A stretch of 64,000 bases of DNA from Comamonadaceae bacterium OH2545_COT-014 (lineage in GTDB: Bacteria > Pseudomonadota > Gammaproteobacteria > Burkholderiales > Burkholderiaceae_C): assembly GCA_003859965.1 (NCBI GenBank), contig RQYR01000014.1:1-64000 (forward strand). Reading direction: 5' to 3'. Positions 53,643-62,805 of this stretch are shown in pieces; within the stretch, counting starts at the first letter, position 1, and each line of letters starts with the position of its first letter. A program made the translations under genes and the position numbers. The notes under the pieces were generated by a model. The model did no database searches and was not told the DNA's origin. It saw only the letters and a program-made list of their open reading frames with translations.

Positions 53643-55226
53643 TCAAAGGTGCGACTCAATGGGCAGCCAGCCGAGCACGCGGGCCATGGCGCGTTTGAGC
53701 CAGCCGGCTTCGGGCTCGCGCTGCCAGGTCTGGCCCGTGTGCGCGTCTTGCCAGCGCAGCTGGCCGTCTTGCAGCGTGAGGGCGTAGGCGTTGCTGGGGC
53801 GGCGCGCCCGCTCGAACAGGGCCGCCAGTTCGGCGCCCAGCGCCGCGTGGTGAAACAGCACGCCCATTTCGGTGTTGAGCGAGGCGGAGCGGGGGTCGAA
53901 GTTGAACGAGCCGACGAAGCCGCGTTCGCCATCCACCACGAATGCCTTGGTATGCAGGCTGGCGCCGCTGCTGCCCAGCAGGTTGGCGCTGTTTTCAGGG
54001 CCGCTGCCTTGCGTTTGCGGCTTGAGCTCCCACACATGCACGCCGCCGGCCAGCAGCGGCGCGCGGTAACGCTGGTAGCCCGCATGCACGGCGGGCACAT
54101 CGTTGGCGGCCAGCGAGTTGGTGAGGATGCGCACGTTCACCCCGCGCGCCACCTGGCCGGTGAAGAGCATGGTGCCCAGGCCGCCGGGCACGAAGTAGGG
54201 CGAGATCAGCCGCACTTCACGCCGGGCGGCGAAAAGGGTTTGCAGCACGTCGAACATGAGCCAGCGTTCGGGCGTGCGGTTGAGGGAGACGGGGCCGGCT
54301 TTTTCAGGCGGATCGGAAACCACGCGCAGGTCTTGCAGCCAGTGCAGGCGCAGTGCGTGCCAGGGCGGTTCGGCGCCGCCCAGGCGCCGTGCCAGCACCT
54401 GTGCGTAATGGCTGCCTGCGGCATCAGTGCGCCAGGCCTGGCGCTGCGCTTGCAGTGCTGCGGGCGCGGTCTGGCGGCGGCTGTCGCCGTGCAGCGCCTG
54501 GATGGGGATGACGGCGGTGCTGTTCCAGAACTGGTCGAACACGGCCTCGGTTTGCGACACGGCGGGGCCGAGCAGCAGCAGGTCGGCGTCCTGAAAATTC
54601 ACGCTTTCGGCGGCGTCGAAATATTCGTCGCCGATGTTGCGTCCGCCCACCAGGGCGACCCGTCCGTCGGCCACCCAGGCCTTGTTGTGCATGCGGCGGT
54701 TGAAGGTGAAAAAGCGCAGCGCCATCTCCAGCGCGCGGCGCCAGGCGGTGCCGCGGTTGCGCGAGGGGTTGAACAGGCGCACTTGCAGGTTGGGGTGCGC
54801 GTCCATGGCGAGCAGGGTGTCGTCCATGCCCAGGCCGTTCATGTCGTCGATGAGCATGCGCACGCGCACGCCCCGTTCGGCGGCGGCCATCAGCTCGTCC
54901 TTGAGCAGGCGGCCCGTGAGGTCGTCATGCCACAGGTAGTACTGCACGTCCAGGCTGCGCTGGGCCAGCCGGGCCGTGAGGGCGCGCAGCACGAAGGCGT
55001 CCAGGTTGGCGGCTACCAGCGCCGCGCCGCTGTGGCCGGGGTGGGCATCGAGCAGCGGGGTGGTCAGGCGGTCCAGCGCCGTAGCGTCGGCGCTGACGGC
55101 CAGGGCCCGGCTGGGGGCGCCCAGGGCGCGGCTGGCGAACTGGCCCCACGACCAGAACGCCGCCAGCGAGAGCGCCGTGAAGACGAGCAGGGCAAGAACA
55201 ATCCATTTCATGGCGTGTCTGGTCAT
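53643..55226 (-). CDS. Phospholipase D-family protein (ClsC/YmdC-like)
   Basis: A 527-residue protein with one N-terminal transmembrane helix (about 6-28) and two HKD catalytic motifs: RMHNKAWVADGRVALVGG near residues 178-195 and LHTKAFVVDGERGFVGSFN near 424-442, each followed by the Asp/Asn-rich end of the motif. This is the layout of cardiolipin synthase C, which makes cardiolipin from phosphatidylglycerol and phosphatidylethanolamine, usually with a partner protein (YmdB) that is not present here. The ATG overlaps the RluA stop by 4 bp; it is the third gene of an oxidase-RluA-PLD unit. Confidence 0.85.
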   Translation of the reverse strand: MTRHAMKWIVLALLVFTALSLAAFWSWGQFASRALGAPSRALAVSADATALDRLTTPLLDAHPGHSGAALVAANLDAFVLRALTARLAQRSLDVQYYLWHDDLTGRLLKDELMAAAERGVRVRMLIDDMNGLGMDDTLLAMDAHPNLQVRLFNPSRNRGTAWRRALEMALRFFTFNRRMHNKAWVADGRVALVGGRNIGDEYFDAAESVNFQDADLLLLGPAVSQTEAVFDQFWNSTAVIPIQALHGDSRRQTAPAALQAQRQAWRTDAAGSHYAQVLARRLGGAEPPWHALRLHWLQDLRVVSDPPEKAGPVSLNRTPERWLMFDVLQTLFAARREVRLISPYFVPGGLGTMLFTGQVARGVNVRILTNSLAANDVPAVHAGYQRYRAPLLAGGVHVWELKPQTQGSGPENSANLLGSSGASLHTKAFVVDGERGFVGSFNFDPRSASLNTEMGVLFHHAALGAELAALFERARRPSNAYALTLQDGQLRWQDAHTGQTWQREPEAGWLKRAMARVLGWLPIESHL

Positions 55227-56095
55227 GGCGTGAGAGGCGCAGGGTGACGGGCGGCAGGGCCGGCGAAAGGGCTGGCCGCGCTTTCTGGCGGTGCGGTTGG
55301 TGCGCTTGGTGTCGCTGGTGCGACCGGGGCGGCCGGCAGTGAGGCAAAAGGCGCCGGGCTTTCAAAATGCAGAAGCTGGCCGCTGGCCGGGTGCGCCAGC
55401 GTGAGGGCGCAGGCATGCAGCAGCAGGCGCGGCGCGAGCGCCTGGATAGCGGGGGGCGCGTACAACGCATCGCCCACGATGGGGTGGCCCAGCGCCAGCA
55501 GGTGCACGCGCAGTTGGTGTGAACGCCCGGTGACGGGGGCCAGCAGCAGGCGCGTGGTGCCGGCCAGCGGCCCGGGGCCGGCCACGCGCCAGTGCGTGAG
55601 GCTGGGCTTGCCGTGCACCGGATCCACATGGCTGCGGGGGCGGTTGGGCCAGTCCACGGCCAGTGGCAGGTCAATGGCGGCCCAGCCGTCGGCATCCACG
55701 GCGCAGGGGCGGGGGGCGCCGGCAACCACGGCCTCATAACGCTTGTGAACGTGGCGCCGGGCGAAGGCGTCGCCCAGCAGGCGCTGGGCGTGCGGGTGGC
55801 GCGCCATCAGCACGAGGCCGCTGGTGGCCTGGTCAAGCCGGTGGACGACGAGCGCGCCGGGCCAGCGCGATTGCACGCGGGCGGCCAGGCAGTCGGCCTT
55901 GTCCGGGCCGCGGCCCGGCACGGCCAGCAGGCCGGCAGGCTTGTTGAAGACGAGCAGGGTGTCGTCGGCGTAAACGGGCTCGGGCGGGGCTGGCCAGAGG
56001 GGCGGCGGGGCGGCCAGGGGCCGGCCGGGCACGTTGGGCAGAGGCAAGGGCGGATGAACCACGCGGGGCGGGTGATTGGAGGGCTGGCCGGTCAC
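55223..56095 (-). CDS. RluA-family pseudouridine synthase
   Basis: A 290-residue RNA-modifying enzyme. The catalytic motif VVHRLDQATSGLVLMARHP has the Asp near residue 87. YADDTLLVFNKPAGLLAVPG near 42-61, PVTGRSHQLRVHLLALGHPI near 188-207 and GDALYAPP are standard for RluA (23S rRNA 746 / tRNA 32) and close relatives. There is no S4 domain. Pro/Ala-rich tails extend both ends (1-40 and 245-290). It overlaps its neighbours by 4 bp on both sides. Which RNA site it modifies cannot be told from sequence reading alone. Confidence 0.88.
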   Translation of the reverse strand: MTGQPSNHPPRVVHPPLPLPNVPGRPLAAPPPLWPAPPEPVYADDTLLVFNKPAGLLAVPGRGPDKADCLAARVQSRWPGALVVHRLDQATSGLVLMARHPHAQRLLGDAFARRHVHKRYEAVVAGAPRPCAVDADGWAAIDLPLAVDWPNRPRSHVDPVHGKPSLTHWRVAGPGPLAGTTRLLLAPVTGRSHQLRVHLLALGHPIVGDALYAPPAIQALAPRLLLHACALTLAHPASGQLLHFESPAPFASLPAAPVAPATPSAPTAPPESAASPFAGPAARHPAPLTP

Positions 56096-56643
56096 GCGGG
56101 GGTGGCCAGAAGGTGCGCCAGATCGCCAGCTTCGACCGTGCGGGCGGCGCCAAAGCCAGCCACATGGCGTGCCCGGGCGAGGCGGACGGTGACGAAGCGG
56201 AAGTCGGGCAGGGCGGTCATGGTTTCGGCTTCCGGAAAGCGTGCCAGATACGCGGCGCGGGCGCGGCGCTCTTCTGGCGAGCCGGGGGCGGGCAGGCGCG
56301 CCTGGCCCTCCAGGCTGACGCGCGGCAGCGCATGCACGGGCTGGCCGGGCGCTTCAGCCGCCGCGATGAGCAGCGACACGGATGGCGAGGCCTGCACGTT
56401 GCGCGTGTGGGCGGCCAGCCCGCTGACGTGCAGCACCAGCCCCGGCAGCGCGGGGTCGATGGCGAAGGGCGTCATGGACACGAAGGGCAGGCCGCTGCCC
56501 GCGTCCAGCGTGCCCAGCGCGGCCGTGCGGCGGCTGTGCAGCAGCTCGCGCAGCGCCCGCATCAGGCGTGGCTCATGCGGCGCCGGCGTGTCAGGCGTCT
56601 CTGGCGGAACGGGGACGGCGGAACGGGCGGGGCGCAGGTTCAT
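56092..56643 (-). CDS. Pyridoxamine-phosphate-oxidase-like flavin protein (HugZ-like)
   Basis: A 183-residue split-barrel protein. LLHSRRTAALGTLDAGSGLP near residues 34-53 and SMTPFAIDPALPGLVLHVSG near 56-75 form the FMN-binding strands. LARFPEAETMTALPDFRFV near 133-151 matches the HugZ/PNPOx-like pattern Y-L-x-x-(F/H)P. HugZ proteins degrade heme, but this one lacks the C-terminal heme domain, so its substrate is open. First gene of a three-gene overlapping unit with RluA and PLD. A repeat copy lies 6 bases upstream. Confidence 0.75.
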   Translation of the reverse strand: MNLRPARSAVPVPPETPDTPAPHEPRLMRALRELLHSRRTAALGTLDAGSGLPFVSMTPFAIDPALPGLVLHVSGLAAHTRNVQASPSVSLLIAAAEAPGQPVHALPRVSLEGQARLPAPGSPEERRARAAYLARFPEAETMTALPDFRFVTVRLARARHVAGFGAARTVEAGDLAHLLATPA

Positions 56644-56648
56644 GGTTG

Positions 56649-56703
56649 AAAAGTGGCTTCAGGGTAGAACGGTTGTGCCCTGGTAGCTATTAAAAGCATA
56701 GCT
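56649..56703 (+). repeat. Interspersed ~55-bp repeat, copy 9
   Basis: AAAAGTGGCTTCAGGGTAG, then AACGGTTGTGCCCTGG, then TAGCTATTAAAAGCATAGC, whose end is a GCTAT/ATAGC palindrome. It lies upstream of the oxidase gene and downstream of the next gene on the minus strand. Confidence 0.8.
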
Positions 56704-56721
56704 TTTGTCCGCCAGGCCGTT

Positions 56722-57927
56722 TCACATCACCTTGCACAGCTCGAACACCAGCGCGGGGCCGAGCGACTGGCTGATGGCGGCCGCCGAAACGTGGCCGGTG
56801 GACACCGCGCCCACGGTGGAGGCGCGAAAGTCCGCTTCGCTCTCGCCGCTGTGGATGGCGATGAAGGCGGCCGGCGTGCCGGACTGCTTGAGCAGCCGCT
56901 CGCGCAGCCAGGCGGCCTCGGCGTCGGTCAGGGCGCTGTCGTCGTACACCACGGCGTCGGGCAGGTGCTGGGCGATCTCGCGCTCGGCCTGGGTCAGGTT
57001 GTCGGCGGTTTGGAGCAAGGCGCCGTAGCCGGCCAGCGCATGCACGGCCTGGGCGCGCAGCTCGGGCGCGTGGGCGATCACCAGCACGCGGCAGCCTTGC
57101 ACGGCGGCGCTGACGCTGGAGGGCGGCGCGTGGTCTTCGCGCGTGCCCAGCTGGGCGTTGCTGACCGAGGCGAAGGCGACGGTGACCTTGATGTGATCGG
57201 GCTGCACTTCCAGCCGGGTGCGTGCGCCCATGGCCCGCACCACCTGGTGCCACAGATACCAGCGCGTGCCGTGCCAGGCGGATTCGGCCAGCTGCCGGGG
57301 CTGGCACCAGGCGGTGATTTTCAGGCGCGCGCGGCCGCTGCGGCTGGAGCTGTCCACCGTGAGGGCGATGTCCTTGGCGATGCCGCTGGCCCACAGCAGC
57401 AGCTCATCCAGCAAGGTGTAGCTCAGGCTGGCATCGGCATGAATGCGCGCGCCGGCCAGGGCCGGGCGCACGGCCACGCCTTGGGTGGCCAGCATCTCCT
57501 GGCGGGCCATGAGCACGGCGCGGGCCATGTCGGCCAGGTTGATCAGTTCGCGCTGCTGGGGGGGCGGGTTGTCGTGCAGCCGCATGACATGCTGCGTGGC
57601 CAAGGCGGCCTGGCGGGCGCGTTGCACGGCCTCGGCAATGGGGGCGATGCTGCGCACCAGGGTGGGTTCGAGCTGGTTGAGCCGGTCCAGCTGCCCGGCG
57701 GCGGCGTGCAGGGCGCTGGCCACCTCGTCGCCAAGGTGGCGCGCCAGCTCTTGCCAGGCCACGCTGCCGTCGTCATCGGCCGGGCTGCCAGTGCGGGGGC
57801 TGGCCTGCCCGGGCAGGAGCCGCGCCCGCATGGCGGCTTGGCGGGCGTCGCCCGCAGCATCGTCCGCCGGGTCACGCTTTTCGGACAGCGGAGCGGGTTT
57901 GGAAGAAGTGAACCAGGGAAAAGCCAT
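56722..57927 (-). CDS. Degenerate histidine-kinase/receiver-like signalling protein
   Basis: A 401-residue protein that looks like a fused kinase-receiver with weakened motifs. Residues about 58-130 are helical (DHp-like; HVMRLHDNPPPQQRELINLA). About 150-255 resembles an ATPase domain, but the N-box is poor (LLDELLLWASGIAKDIALTV) and no G-box is obvious. About 275-390 is receiver-like (GCRVLVIAHAPELRAQAVHA) with a possible acceptor in VVYDDSALTD. It may be a non-catalytic regulator. The ATG is preceded by GGAAA. The neighbours give no clue to partners. Confidence 0.6.
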   Translation of the reverse strand: MAFPWFTSSKPAPLSEKRDPADDAAGDARQAAMRARLLPGQASPRTGSPADDDGSVAWQELARHLGDEVASALHAAAGQLDRLNQLEPTLVRSIAPIAEAVQRARQAALATQHVMRLHDNPPPQQRELINLADMARAVLMARQEMLATQGVAVRPALAGARIHADASLSYTLLDELLLWASGIAKDIALTVDSSSRSGRARLKITAWCQPRQLAESAWHGTRWYLWHQVVRAMGARTRLEVQPDHIKVTVAFASVSNAQLGTREDHAPPSSVSAAVQGCRVLVIAHAPELRAQAVHALAGYGALLQTADNLTQAEREIAQHLPDAVVYDDSALTDAEAAWLRERLLKQSGTPAAFIAIHSGESEADFRASTVGAVSTGHVSAAAISQSLGPALVFELCKVM

Positions 57928-58086
57928 TTGAAATATTTCCTGCTTTTGTCAATGCGGTTGGACAGGAAAGTAACGAAAAATGGCAGGGCGCAACCGTTTC
58001 AAGCGGTTAATGACGTGAAGCGAAGTGACAGGCTGGCGCCCAGGCTCCGGGATTGGGTTGGCAGTTGGTTGGCAACAGGCAGGCAA

Positions 58087-58122
58087 CCGCCCGGCCGCGC
58101 TGCCGCGCGCGTGGCCGGGCGG
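58087..58122 (-). terminator. Hairpin at the end of pfkA
   Basis: Perfect 10-bp arms CCGCCCGGCC and GGCCGGGCGG with a 16-nt loop begin one base past the pfkA stop. No T-run follows. It is strong as a structure but uncertain as a terminator. Confidence 0.5.
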
Positions 58123-58123
58123 G

Positions 58124-59221
58124 TTAGGGGACGGGTGATGGGAGAACGGATGAGGGCCTGGCGTCATCGCCCAGGCACACGCCGATTTCGCGGGCGGTGA
58201 CGAGCAGCGGGTGGTTGGCAGGCACTTGGCGGGTGCGGTCGGCCACGTCGGCCAGGGCGATGGAGCCCAGCGGCGCGCCAGGCACTTCACAGTCGAGCGT
58301 GACCATGCGGTTGAACTCGCCAGCCAGCACCATTTGGGCGGCGCGGTGGCCGAAGCGGGTGGCCAGCACCCGGTCAAAAGGGGTGGGCGGGCCGCCGCGC
58401 TGCACGTGGCCAAGCACGGTGGCGCGCACTTCGCTTTGCAGGTGCGGCTCCAGCAAGGCGCGCAGGGTGTGCGCCACGCCGCCCAGGCGCAAGGGGTCGG
58501 GACTGTCGGCGATGACGCGCTCCACCGTCAGCGCGCCGCCGCGCGGCTTGGCGCCTTCGGCGATGCAGATGACGGTGTAGCCGCTTTGGCGCTGGCGCGC
58601 CTGGCACAGGCGCACCAGGGCGTCGGGGTCGAAGTCGATCTCGGGCAGCAAAATGGCGTCGGCCGCGCCGGCGATGCCGGCTTCCAGCGCAATCCAGCCC
58701 GCGTAGCGGCCCATGGTTTCCACGATCATCACGCGGCCGTGGCTTTGTCCCGTGGTCTGCACCTGCTCCAGCGCCCGGGTGGCGGTGCCCACCGCCGTGT
58801 CAAAGCCGAAGCTTTGCGCGCAGCCTTCAATGTCGTTGTCGATGGTTTTGGGCACGCCCACGAAGGCCAGCCCGTGCGCGGACAGGCCGTGTGCAATGCT
58901 CATGGTGCCGTTGCCGCCAATGGCCACGATGGCGTCCAGCCCCAAGGCGCGGGCCTGGGCCACGGTGCGCTCGGTGTCCGCCGGCGTGGCCAGCGGGTCG
59001 GCCCGGTTGCTGGTGCCCAAAATGGTGCCGCCTGAAAACAGGATGCCGCTGACGGCGCGCCAGTCCAGCGGCCGCACGTGGCCCTCCATCAGCCCGGCAA
59101 AGCCGTCGGCGATGCCGATCACTTCGGCGTCGCCATGGCGCAGCAGCGACTTGGTGACGGCACGGATCACGGCGTTCAGGCCGGGGCAGTCGCCTCCGCC
59201 GGTGAGAATTCCAACGCGCAT
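58124..59221 (-). CDS. pfkA: 6-phosphofructokinase with unusual active-site residues
   Basis: A 365-residue phosphofructokinase-fold enzyme. The start VGILTGGGDCPGLNAVIR, the catalytic loop GVPKTIDNDIEGC and ETMGRYAGWIALEAGIAGAA are diagnostic. Relative to E. coli PfkA, Gly105 (= Gly104) predicts ATP rather than pyrophosphate use, while Lys125 (= Gly124) is of the pyrophosphate or mixed clade. The Mg-binding Asp103 is replaced by Asn104 in IGGNGTM. Catalytic Asp128 and Asp130 are kept. So phosphate donor and activity need testing. It is third in a unit with FecR-domain and OmpA-like genes, 30 bases after the latter. Confidence 0.88.
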   Translation of the reverse strand: MRVGILTGGGDCPGLNAVIRAVTKSLLRHGDAEVIGIADGFAGLMEGHVRPLDWRAVSGILFSGGTILGTSNRADPLATPADTERTVAQARALGLDAIVAIGGNGTMSIAHGLSAHGLAFVGVPKTIDNDIEGCAQSFGFDTAVGTATRALEQVQTTGQSHGRVMIVETMGRYAGWIALEAGIAGAADAILLPEIDFDPDALVRLCQARQRQSGYTVICIAEGAKPRGGALTVERVIADSPDPLRLGGVAHTLRALLEPHLQSEVRATVLGHVQRGGPPTPFDRVLATRFGHRAAQMVLAGEFNRMVTLDCEVPGAPLGSIALADVADRTRQVPANHPLLVTAREIGVCLGDDARPSSVLPSPVP

Positions 59222-59251
59222 GGTGTCAGGGGGCTCCAGAAAGAAAGGGGA

Positions 59252-59881
59252 TCAGCGCACGGTGATTTCGGCGCGGCGGTTGCGCGGCTCGGCCACGCCG
59301 TCGTCGGTGGGCACGGCGGGTTCGCGCTCGCCCCGGCCCACGGCTTGCACGCGCTGGGCGGGAAAGCCGCGCTGGATCAGCAGCTCGCGCAGCCCCAGGG
59401 CGCGCTCCAGCGACAGGCGGTCATTGAGCGCCTGGTCGCCCGCGCGGTCGGTGTGGCCAGTCACGATGATTTCGCCGCCGGGGCGCTGCGTGGCTTGCGT
59501 GAGCACCTGTTCCAGCTGCTGTTGCGATTCGGGCGTCAGATCCGACGCGCCTTGCACGAAGTGCAACGTGAAATGCAGGGGCGCGGCCGGCGTGGCGGCC
59601 AGAACGCGGCCATAGCGCTGGCGCACGGCGTCGGCATCGGTCTGGCCGCGCTCGACGCTGCCGCGCGGGGAGACGGCCGCGGTCTGGTAGGGCGTGTCCA
59701 GCCGCGTCTGCGCCTGGCCGGTTTGCACATCGACCGCGCTGGCCGCCCCGTGGGGCTGGGGCAGCAGCACCACGCGAGTGGCCGGGGCGCACCCTGCCAG
59801 CGCCAGCAAAGCGGCCAGAAGGACAGGCAGGGCAGGGGGCTGTGTGCGCAGCGCACGGCTTGAAAGGGTAAACAGGCTCAT
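59252..59881 (-). CDS. OmpA-family lipoprotein
   Basis: A 209-residue lipoprotein: the signal peptide ends in lipobox LALAGC near residue 31. The middle is variable. The C-terminal OmpA domain (about 100-209) binds peptidoglycan, with IIVTGHTDRAGDQALNDRLS near 138-157, LSLERALGLRELLIQRGF and EPAVPTDDGVAEPRNRRAEI. The ATG overlaps the FecR-domain gene stop by 4 bp, suggesting the two act together in the envelope. Confidence 0.88.
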   Translation of the reverse strand: MSLFTLSSRALRTQPPALPVLLAALLALAGCAPATRVVLLPQPHGAASAVDVQTGQAQTRLDTPYQTAAVSPRGSVERGQTDADAVRQRYGRVLAATPAAPLHFTLHFVQGASDLTPESQQQLEQVLTQATQRPGGEIIVTGHTDRAGDQALNDRLSLERALGLRELLIQRGFPAQRVQAVGRGEREPAVPTDDGVAEPRNRRAEITVR

Positions 59882-60471
59882 GGCCGCGCCTCCACAATGA
59901 AGTCGGTGCCGCGCACCCCGATCACGGCGGTGGGCGTCGTGACCTTGACCTGCTCGGGCTGGAGCCGGGCAATCAGCCCGGTGATCATGCGCAAGCTGCC
60001 GCGCGCCAGCCGTACCAGCATGTTGCCTTCATGGGTGGTGGTGTCGAAGGCGAATTCGGCCAGATCCAGCGCGCTGTTGGCGCCCAGGGTCAGCACCGTG
60101 CCGTCGCGCAGGGTCAGCGCCACGGCGCTATCGGGGCCGGTGCTCAGGCGGTCGCCGCGCAGCAGGCCTTCGCCCACCACGGCGGCGCGGCGCACGCCGC
60201 CTTGCGCCAGCGTGACTTCGCCCTGCACGGTCTTGAAAGTGCCCAGGCGGGCGTCGGCCGTTGTGGCGGCCGGGGCGCTGGCCGCTGGCGGCTCGTGCGG
60301 CTGCGGTGCGGAGGCAGACGGGGCGGCCGAGCCGGCCGTTTGGGCCGCTTCGGCCAAGGGGGCTGGAGCGGCCGCAGGCGTGTGTGCGGGCGGCTCTTGC
60401 GCGGCGGCGGTGGTCAGCAGGCCCAGCAACAGGAGCCCGGCCAGCCGTGCAGCGAAAGGCGGGAGGAACAT
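59878..60471 (-). CDS. FecR-domain periplasmic protein
   Basis: A 197-residue secreted protein. The signal peptide ends near TTAAAQ; an Ala/Pro-rich linker covers about 24-75. The FecR-like domain follows from about 78: FKTVQGEVTLAQGGVRRAAV, LRGDRLSTGPDSAVALTLRD, GTVLTLGANSALDLAEFAFD, ARGSLRMITG and VTTPTAVIGVRGTDFIVE. The last motif is typical of FecR-domain proteins that are not anti-sigma factors. GGAG lies 8 bases before the ATG. It is translationally coupled to the OmpA lipoprotein. Divergent from dusC. Confidence 0.85.
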   Translation of the reverse strand: MFLPPFAARLAGLLLLGLLTTAAAQEPPAHTPAAAPAPLAEAAQTAGSAAPSASAPQPHEPPAASAPAATTADARLGTFKTVQGEVTLAQGGVRRAAVVGEGLLRGDRLSTGPDSAVALTLRDGTVLTLGANSALDLAEFAFDTTTHEGNMLVRLARGSLRMITGLIARLQPEQVKVTTPTAVIGVRGTDFIVEARP

Positions 60472-60588
60472 GCAAGCATCTCCATCGAAAAAAATATAGC
60501 AACAGATGATGCTACCGCAGCTTGCGCGACAATGCCGCCCCGCCGCACTGGCGGCCGTTGCCGTGACGAAACCCCTGATAGCCGCATC

Positions 60589-61581
60589 TTGACGATTCTG
60601 CTCGCGCCCATGGAGGGCTTGCTGGACCACACCCTGCGCGACGTGCTTACGCGCGTGGGCGGGGTGGATCGCTGCGTGTCCGAATTCATCCGCGTGACCG
60701 ACCAGCTGCTGCCCGTGCGCAGCTTCACGCGCCTGGTGCCCGAGCTGCGGCACGGCAGCCGCACGCCGGCCGGCGTGCCGGTGCGGCCGCAGCTGCTGGG
60801 CTCCGACCCGGCCTGCCTGGCCGACAACGCGGCGCGTCTGGCCGCGCTGGGGCCGGCCGGCATCGACCTGAACTTTGGCTGCCCGGCCAAGACGGTGAAC
60901 CGCCACCGCGGCGGCGCCGTGCTGCTGGACGAGCCGGAGCTGCTGCACCGCATCGTGGCCGCCGTGCGCCGCGCCGTGCCGGCTGGCGTGCCGGTGTCGG
61001 CCAAGATGCGGCTGGGCTTCAATGACGACGCGCGCACCATTGAGTGCGCGCAGGCCATCGAGGCCGGCGGCGCGGACGAGCTGGTGGTGCACGCCCGCAC
61101 CAAGGCCCAGGCTTACCGCCCGCCCGCGTACTGGGAGCGCGTGGCCGATATCCGCGCCCGCGTGGCGCTGCCCGTGGTGGCCAACGGCGACATCTGGAGC
61201 GCCGAGGACGCCGCGCGCTGCCGCGCCGTGACGGGCTGCCACGCCATCATGATCGGACGCGGCATGGTGCGCGACCCCGGCCTGGCGCTGGCCATTGCCC
61301 GCCCTGGCAGCGCGCCCGTGCCGTGGGTGGCGCTGCTGCCGCTGATCGCCCATTTCTGGCACGGCGTCAGCGCCCGCGTGGCGCCGCGCCACCGGGCCGG
61401 GCGCCTCAAGCAATGGCTGCACGCCTTGCGCACGCGCTACCCGGAAGCGGCCGAGGCGTTCGAGACGCTGCGGCTGGTGCATGATCCGGCCCGCATCGAA
61501 CAGTATCTGCAACACCTCGGCCAGACCACGCCCGCCGCCGGCGCGGCAGGCCGCGCCGCTTTTTCACCCGTTTTTTCCTAG
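60589..61581 (+). CDS. dusC: tRNA-dihydrouridine synthase C
   Basis: A 330-residue FMN enzyme that reduces uridine in tRNA (position 16 for E. coli DusC). Motifs: [19 protein letters not shown] near the start, [20 protein letters not shown] near residues 92-111 with the catalytic Cys, [10 protein letters not shown] near 137, [10 protein letters not shown] near 165, and [10 protein letters not shown] and [12 protein letters not shown] near 190-220. TTG 60589 gives the family-like start [10 protein letters not shown]; an in-frame ATG at 60532 adds 19 residues and is the alternative. It is followed 14 bases later by the DUF808 gene. Confidence 0.92.
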   Translation: MTILLAPMEGLLDHTLRDVLTRVGGVDRCVSEFIRVTDQLLPVRSFTRLVPELRHGSRTPAGVPVRPQLLGSDPACLADNAARLAALGPAGIDLNFGCPAKTVNRHRGGAVLLDEPELLHRIVAAVRRAVPAGVPVSAKMRLGFNDDARTIECAQAIEAGGADELVVHARTKAQAYRPPAYWERVADIRARVALPVVANGDIWSAEDAARCRAVTGCHAIMIGRGMVRDPGLALAIARPGSAPVPWVALLPLIAHFWHGVSARVAPRHRAGRLKQWLHALRTRYPEAAEAFETLRLVHDPARIEQYLQHLGQTTPAAGAAGRAAFSPVFS

Positions 61582-61595
61582 GAAGGACTTTCCGC

Positions 61596-62570
61596 ATGGC
61601 CACCAGCCTGCTTGCCCTGCTTGACGACATTGCCACCGTGCTGGACGACGTGGCCGTGATGACCAAGGTGGCCGCGCGCAAAAGCGCCGCCGTGGCCGAC
61701 GATGTGGCCGTGCTTACCAAGGTTTCGATGCAGAAAACCGCCGGTGTGCTGGGCGATGACCTGGCGCTGAATGCGCAGCAGGTCACGGGCGTGCGCGCCG
61801 AGCGCGAGCTGCCCGTGGTCTGGGCCGTGGCCAAGGGCTCACTGCTCAACAAGGCCATTTTGGTGCCTGCCGCGCTGCTCATCAGCGCCTTTGCGCCCTG
61901 GCTGGTCACGCCGCTGCTGATGCTGGGCGGTGCCTTTCTCTGCTTTGAAGGGGCCGAAAAACTGGCGCACCGCTTCCTGCACAGCGCGGCGGAGGATGAG
62001 GCGCGCCATGAGGAGCTGTCCCGCGCCCTGGCCAACCCCAACGTGGACCTGGTGGCGATGGAGAAGGAAAAAATCAAGGGCGCGGTGCGCACCGACTTCA
62101 TTCTTTCCGCTGAAATCATCGCCATCACCCTGGGCACCGTGGCGGGCCAGCCTTTCTGGACGCAGGTGGCCGTGCTGACGGGCATCGCGCTCATCATGAC
62201 CGTGGGCGTTTATGGCCTGGTGGCCGGCATCGTGAAGCTGGACGACGCCGGGGTGTACCTGAGCCAGCGCGCCAGCGCGCTAGCGCAGGCGCTGGGGCGC
62301 GGCATTTTGTGGCTGGCGCCTTGGCTGATGAAGTTTCTGTCCATCGCCGGCACGGCGGCCATGTTCCTGGTGGGGGGCGGTATCCTGGTGCATGGGGTGC
62401 CGGTGCTGCACCATCTGGCCGATGACTGGGCCAGCGCCACCGGCGGCGTGCTGGGCGGTGCGGTGTCCATGGCCGTGAACGCCGTGGTGGGCCTGGCCGC
62501 TGGCGCCGTGCTGGTGGGCGTGGTCACGCTGATCAAACGGCTGGGCGGGCGGCACCGAGAGACGGTTTGA
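61596..62570 (+). CDS. DUF808/YedI-family inner-membrane protein
   Basis: A 324-residue membrane protein of unknown function. The N-terminal 60 residues carry the family repeats [20 protein letters not shown], then [20 protein letters not shown]. About seven hydrophobic helices follow ([39 protein letters not shown]), with [19 protein letters not shown] in the central loop. Length matches E. coli YedI (about 305). AGGAAGG lies upstream of the ATG. It probably shares the dusC transcript. Confidence 0.88.
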   Translation: MATSLLALLDDIATVLDDVAVMTKVAARKSAAVADDVAVLTKVSMQKTAGVLGDDLALNAQQVTGVRAERELPVVWAVAKGSLLNKAILVPAALLISAFAPWLVTPLLMLGGAFLCFEGAEKLAHRFLHSAAEDEARHEELSRALANPNVDLVAMEKEKIKGAVRTDFILSAEIIAITLGTVAGQPFWTQVAVLTGIALIMTVGVYGLVAGIVKLDDAGVYLSQRASALAQALGRGILWLAPWLMKFLSIAGTAAMFLVGGGILVHGVPVLHHLADDWASATGGVLGGAVSMAVNAVVGLAAGAVLVGVVTLIKRLGGRHRETV

Positions 62571-62713
62571 AGTCCCGGCGCGGCGTGTCACTAGCGGATG
62601 GGGGCAGTTTGCGGGGTTTTGCGCCTTGCATCCCATTCCCAGCCGCTGCTTGCCCGCGCGCGCCGAAACTTTGAACAGATTCCCGCAAGACGCTGGTCGA
62701 AATATTTGTCAAG

Positions 62714-62772
62714 AAAAAAGCTGCTTCAGGCAGGCAGCATGGTCTTGGAATGCTATTGAAAAAAGAGTTACT
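62714..62772 (+). repeat. Interspersed ~55-bp repeat, copy 10
   Basis: AAAAAAGCTGCTTCAGGCAG, then GCAGCATGGTCTTGG, then AATGCTATTGAAAAAAGAG. It is more diverged than the other copies but keeps the A-run, TTCAGGCA and GCTATT-A-run order. It lies in the 235-bp gap before the YeiH-type gene. Confidence 0.6.
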
Positions 62773-62805
62773 GGCGGCAGGCACAGAAAGCCCAGGGGGC
62801 GCGGC

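Noticed and set aside
60484-60512. A-run with ATAGCAACAG as an eleventh repeat copy
   Set aside because: Only the terminal part resembles the family. The core hairpin and TGG segment are missing, so it was left out of the copy count.
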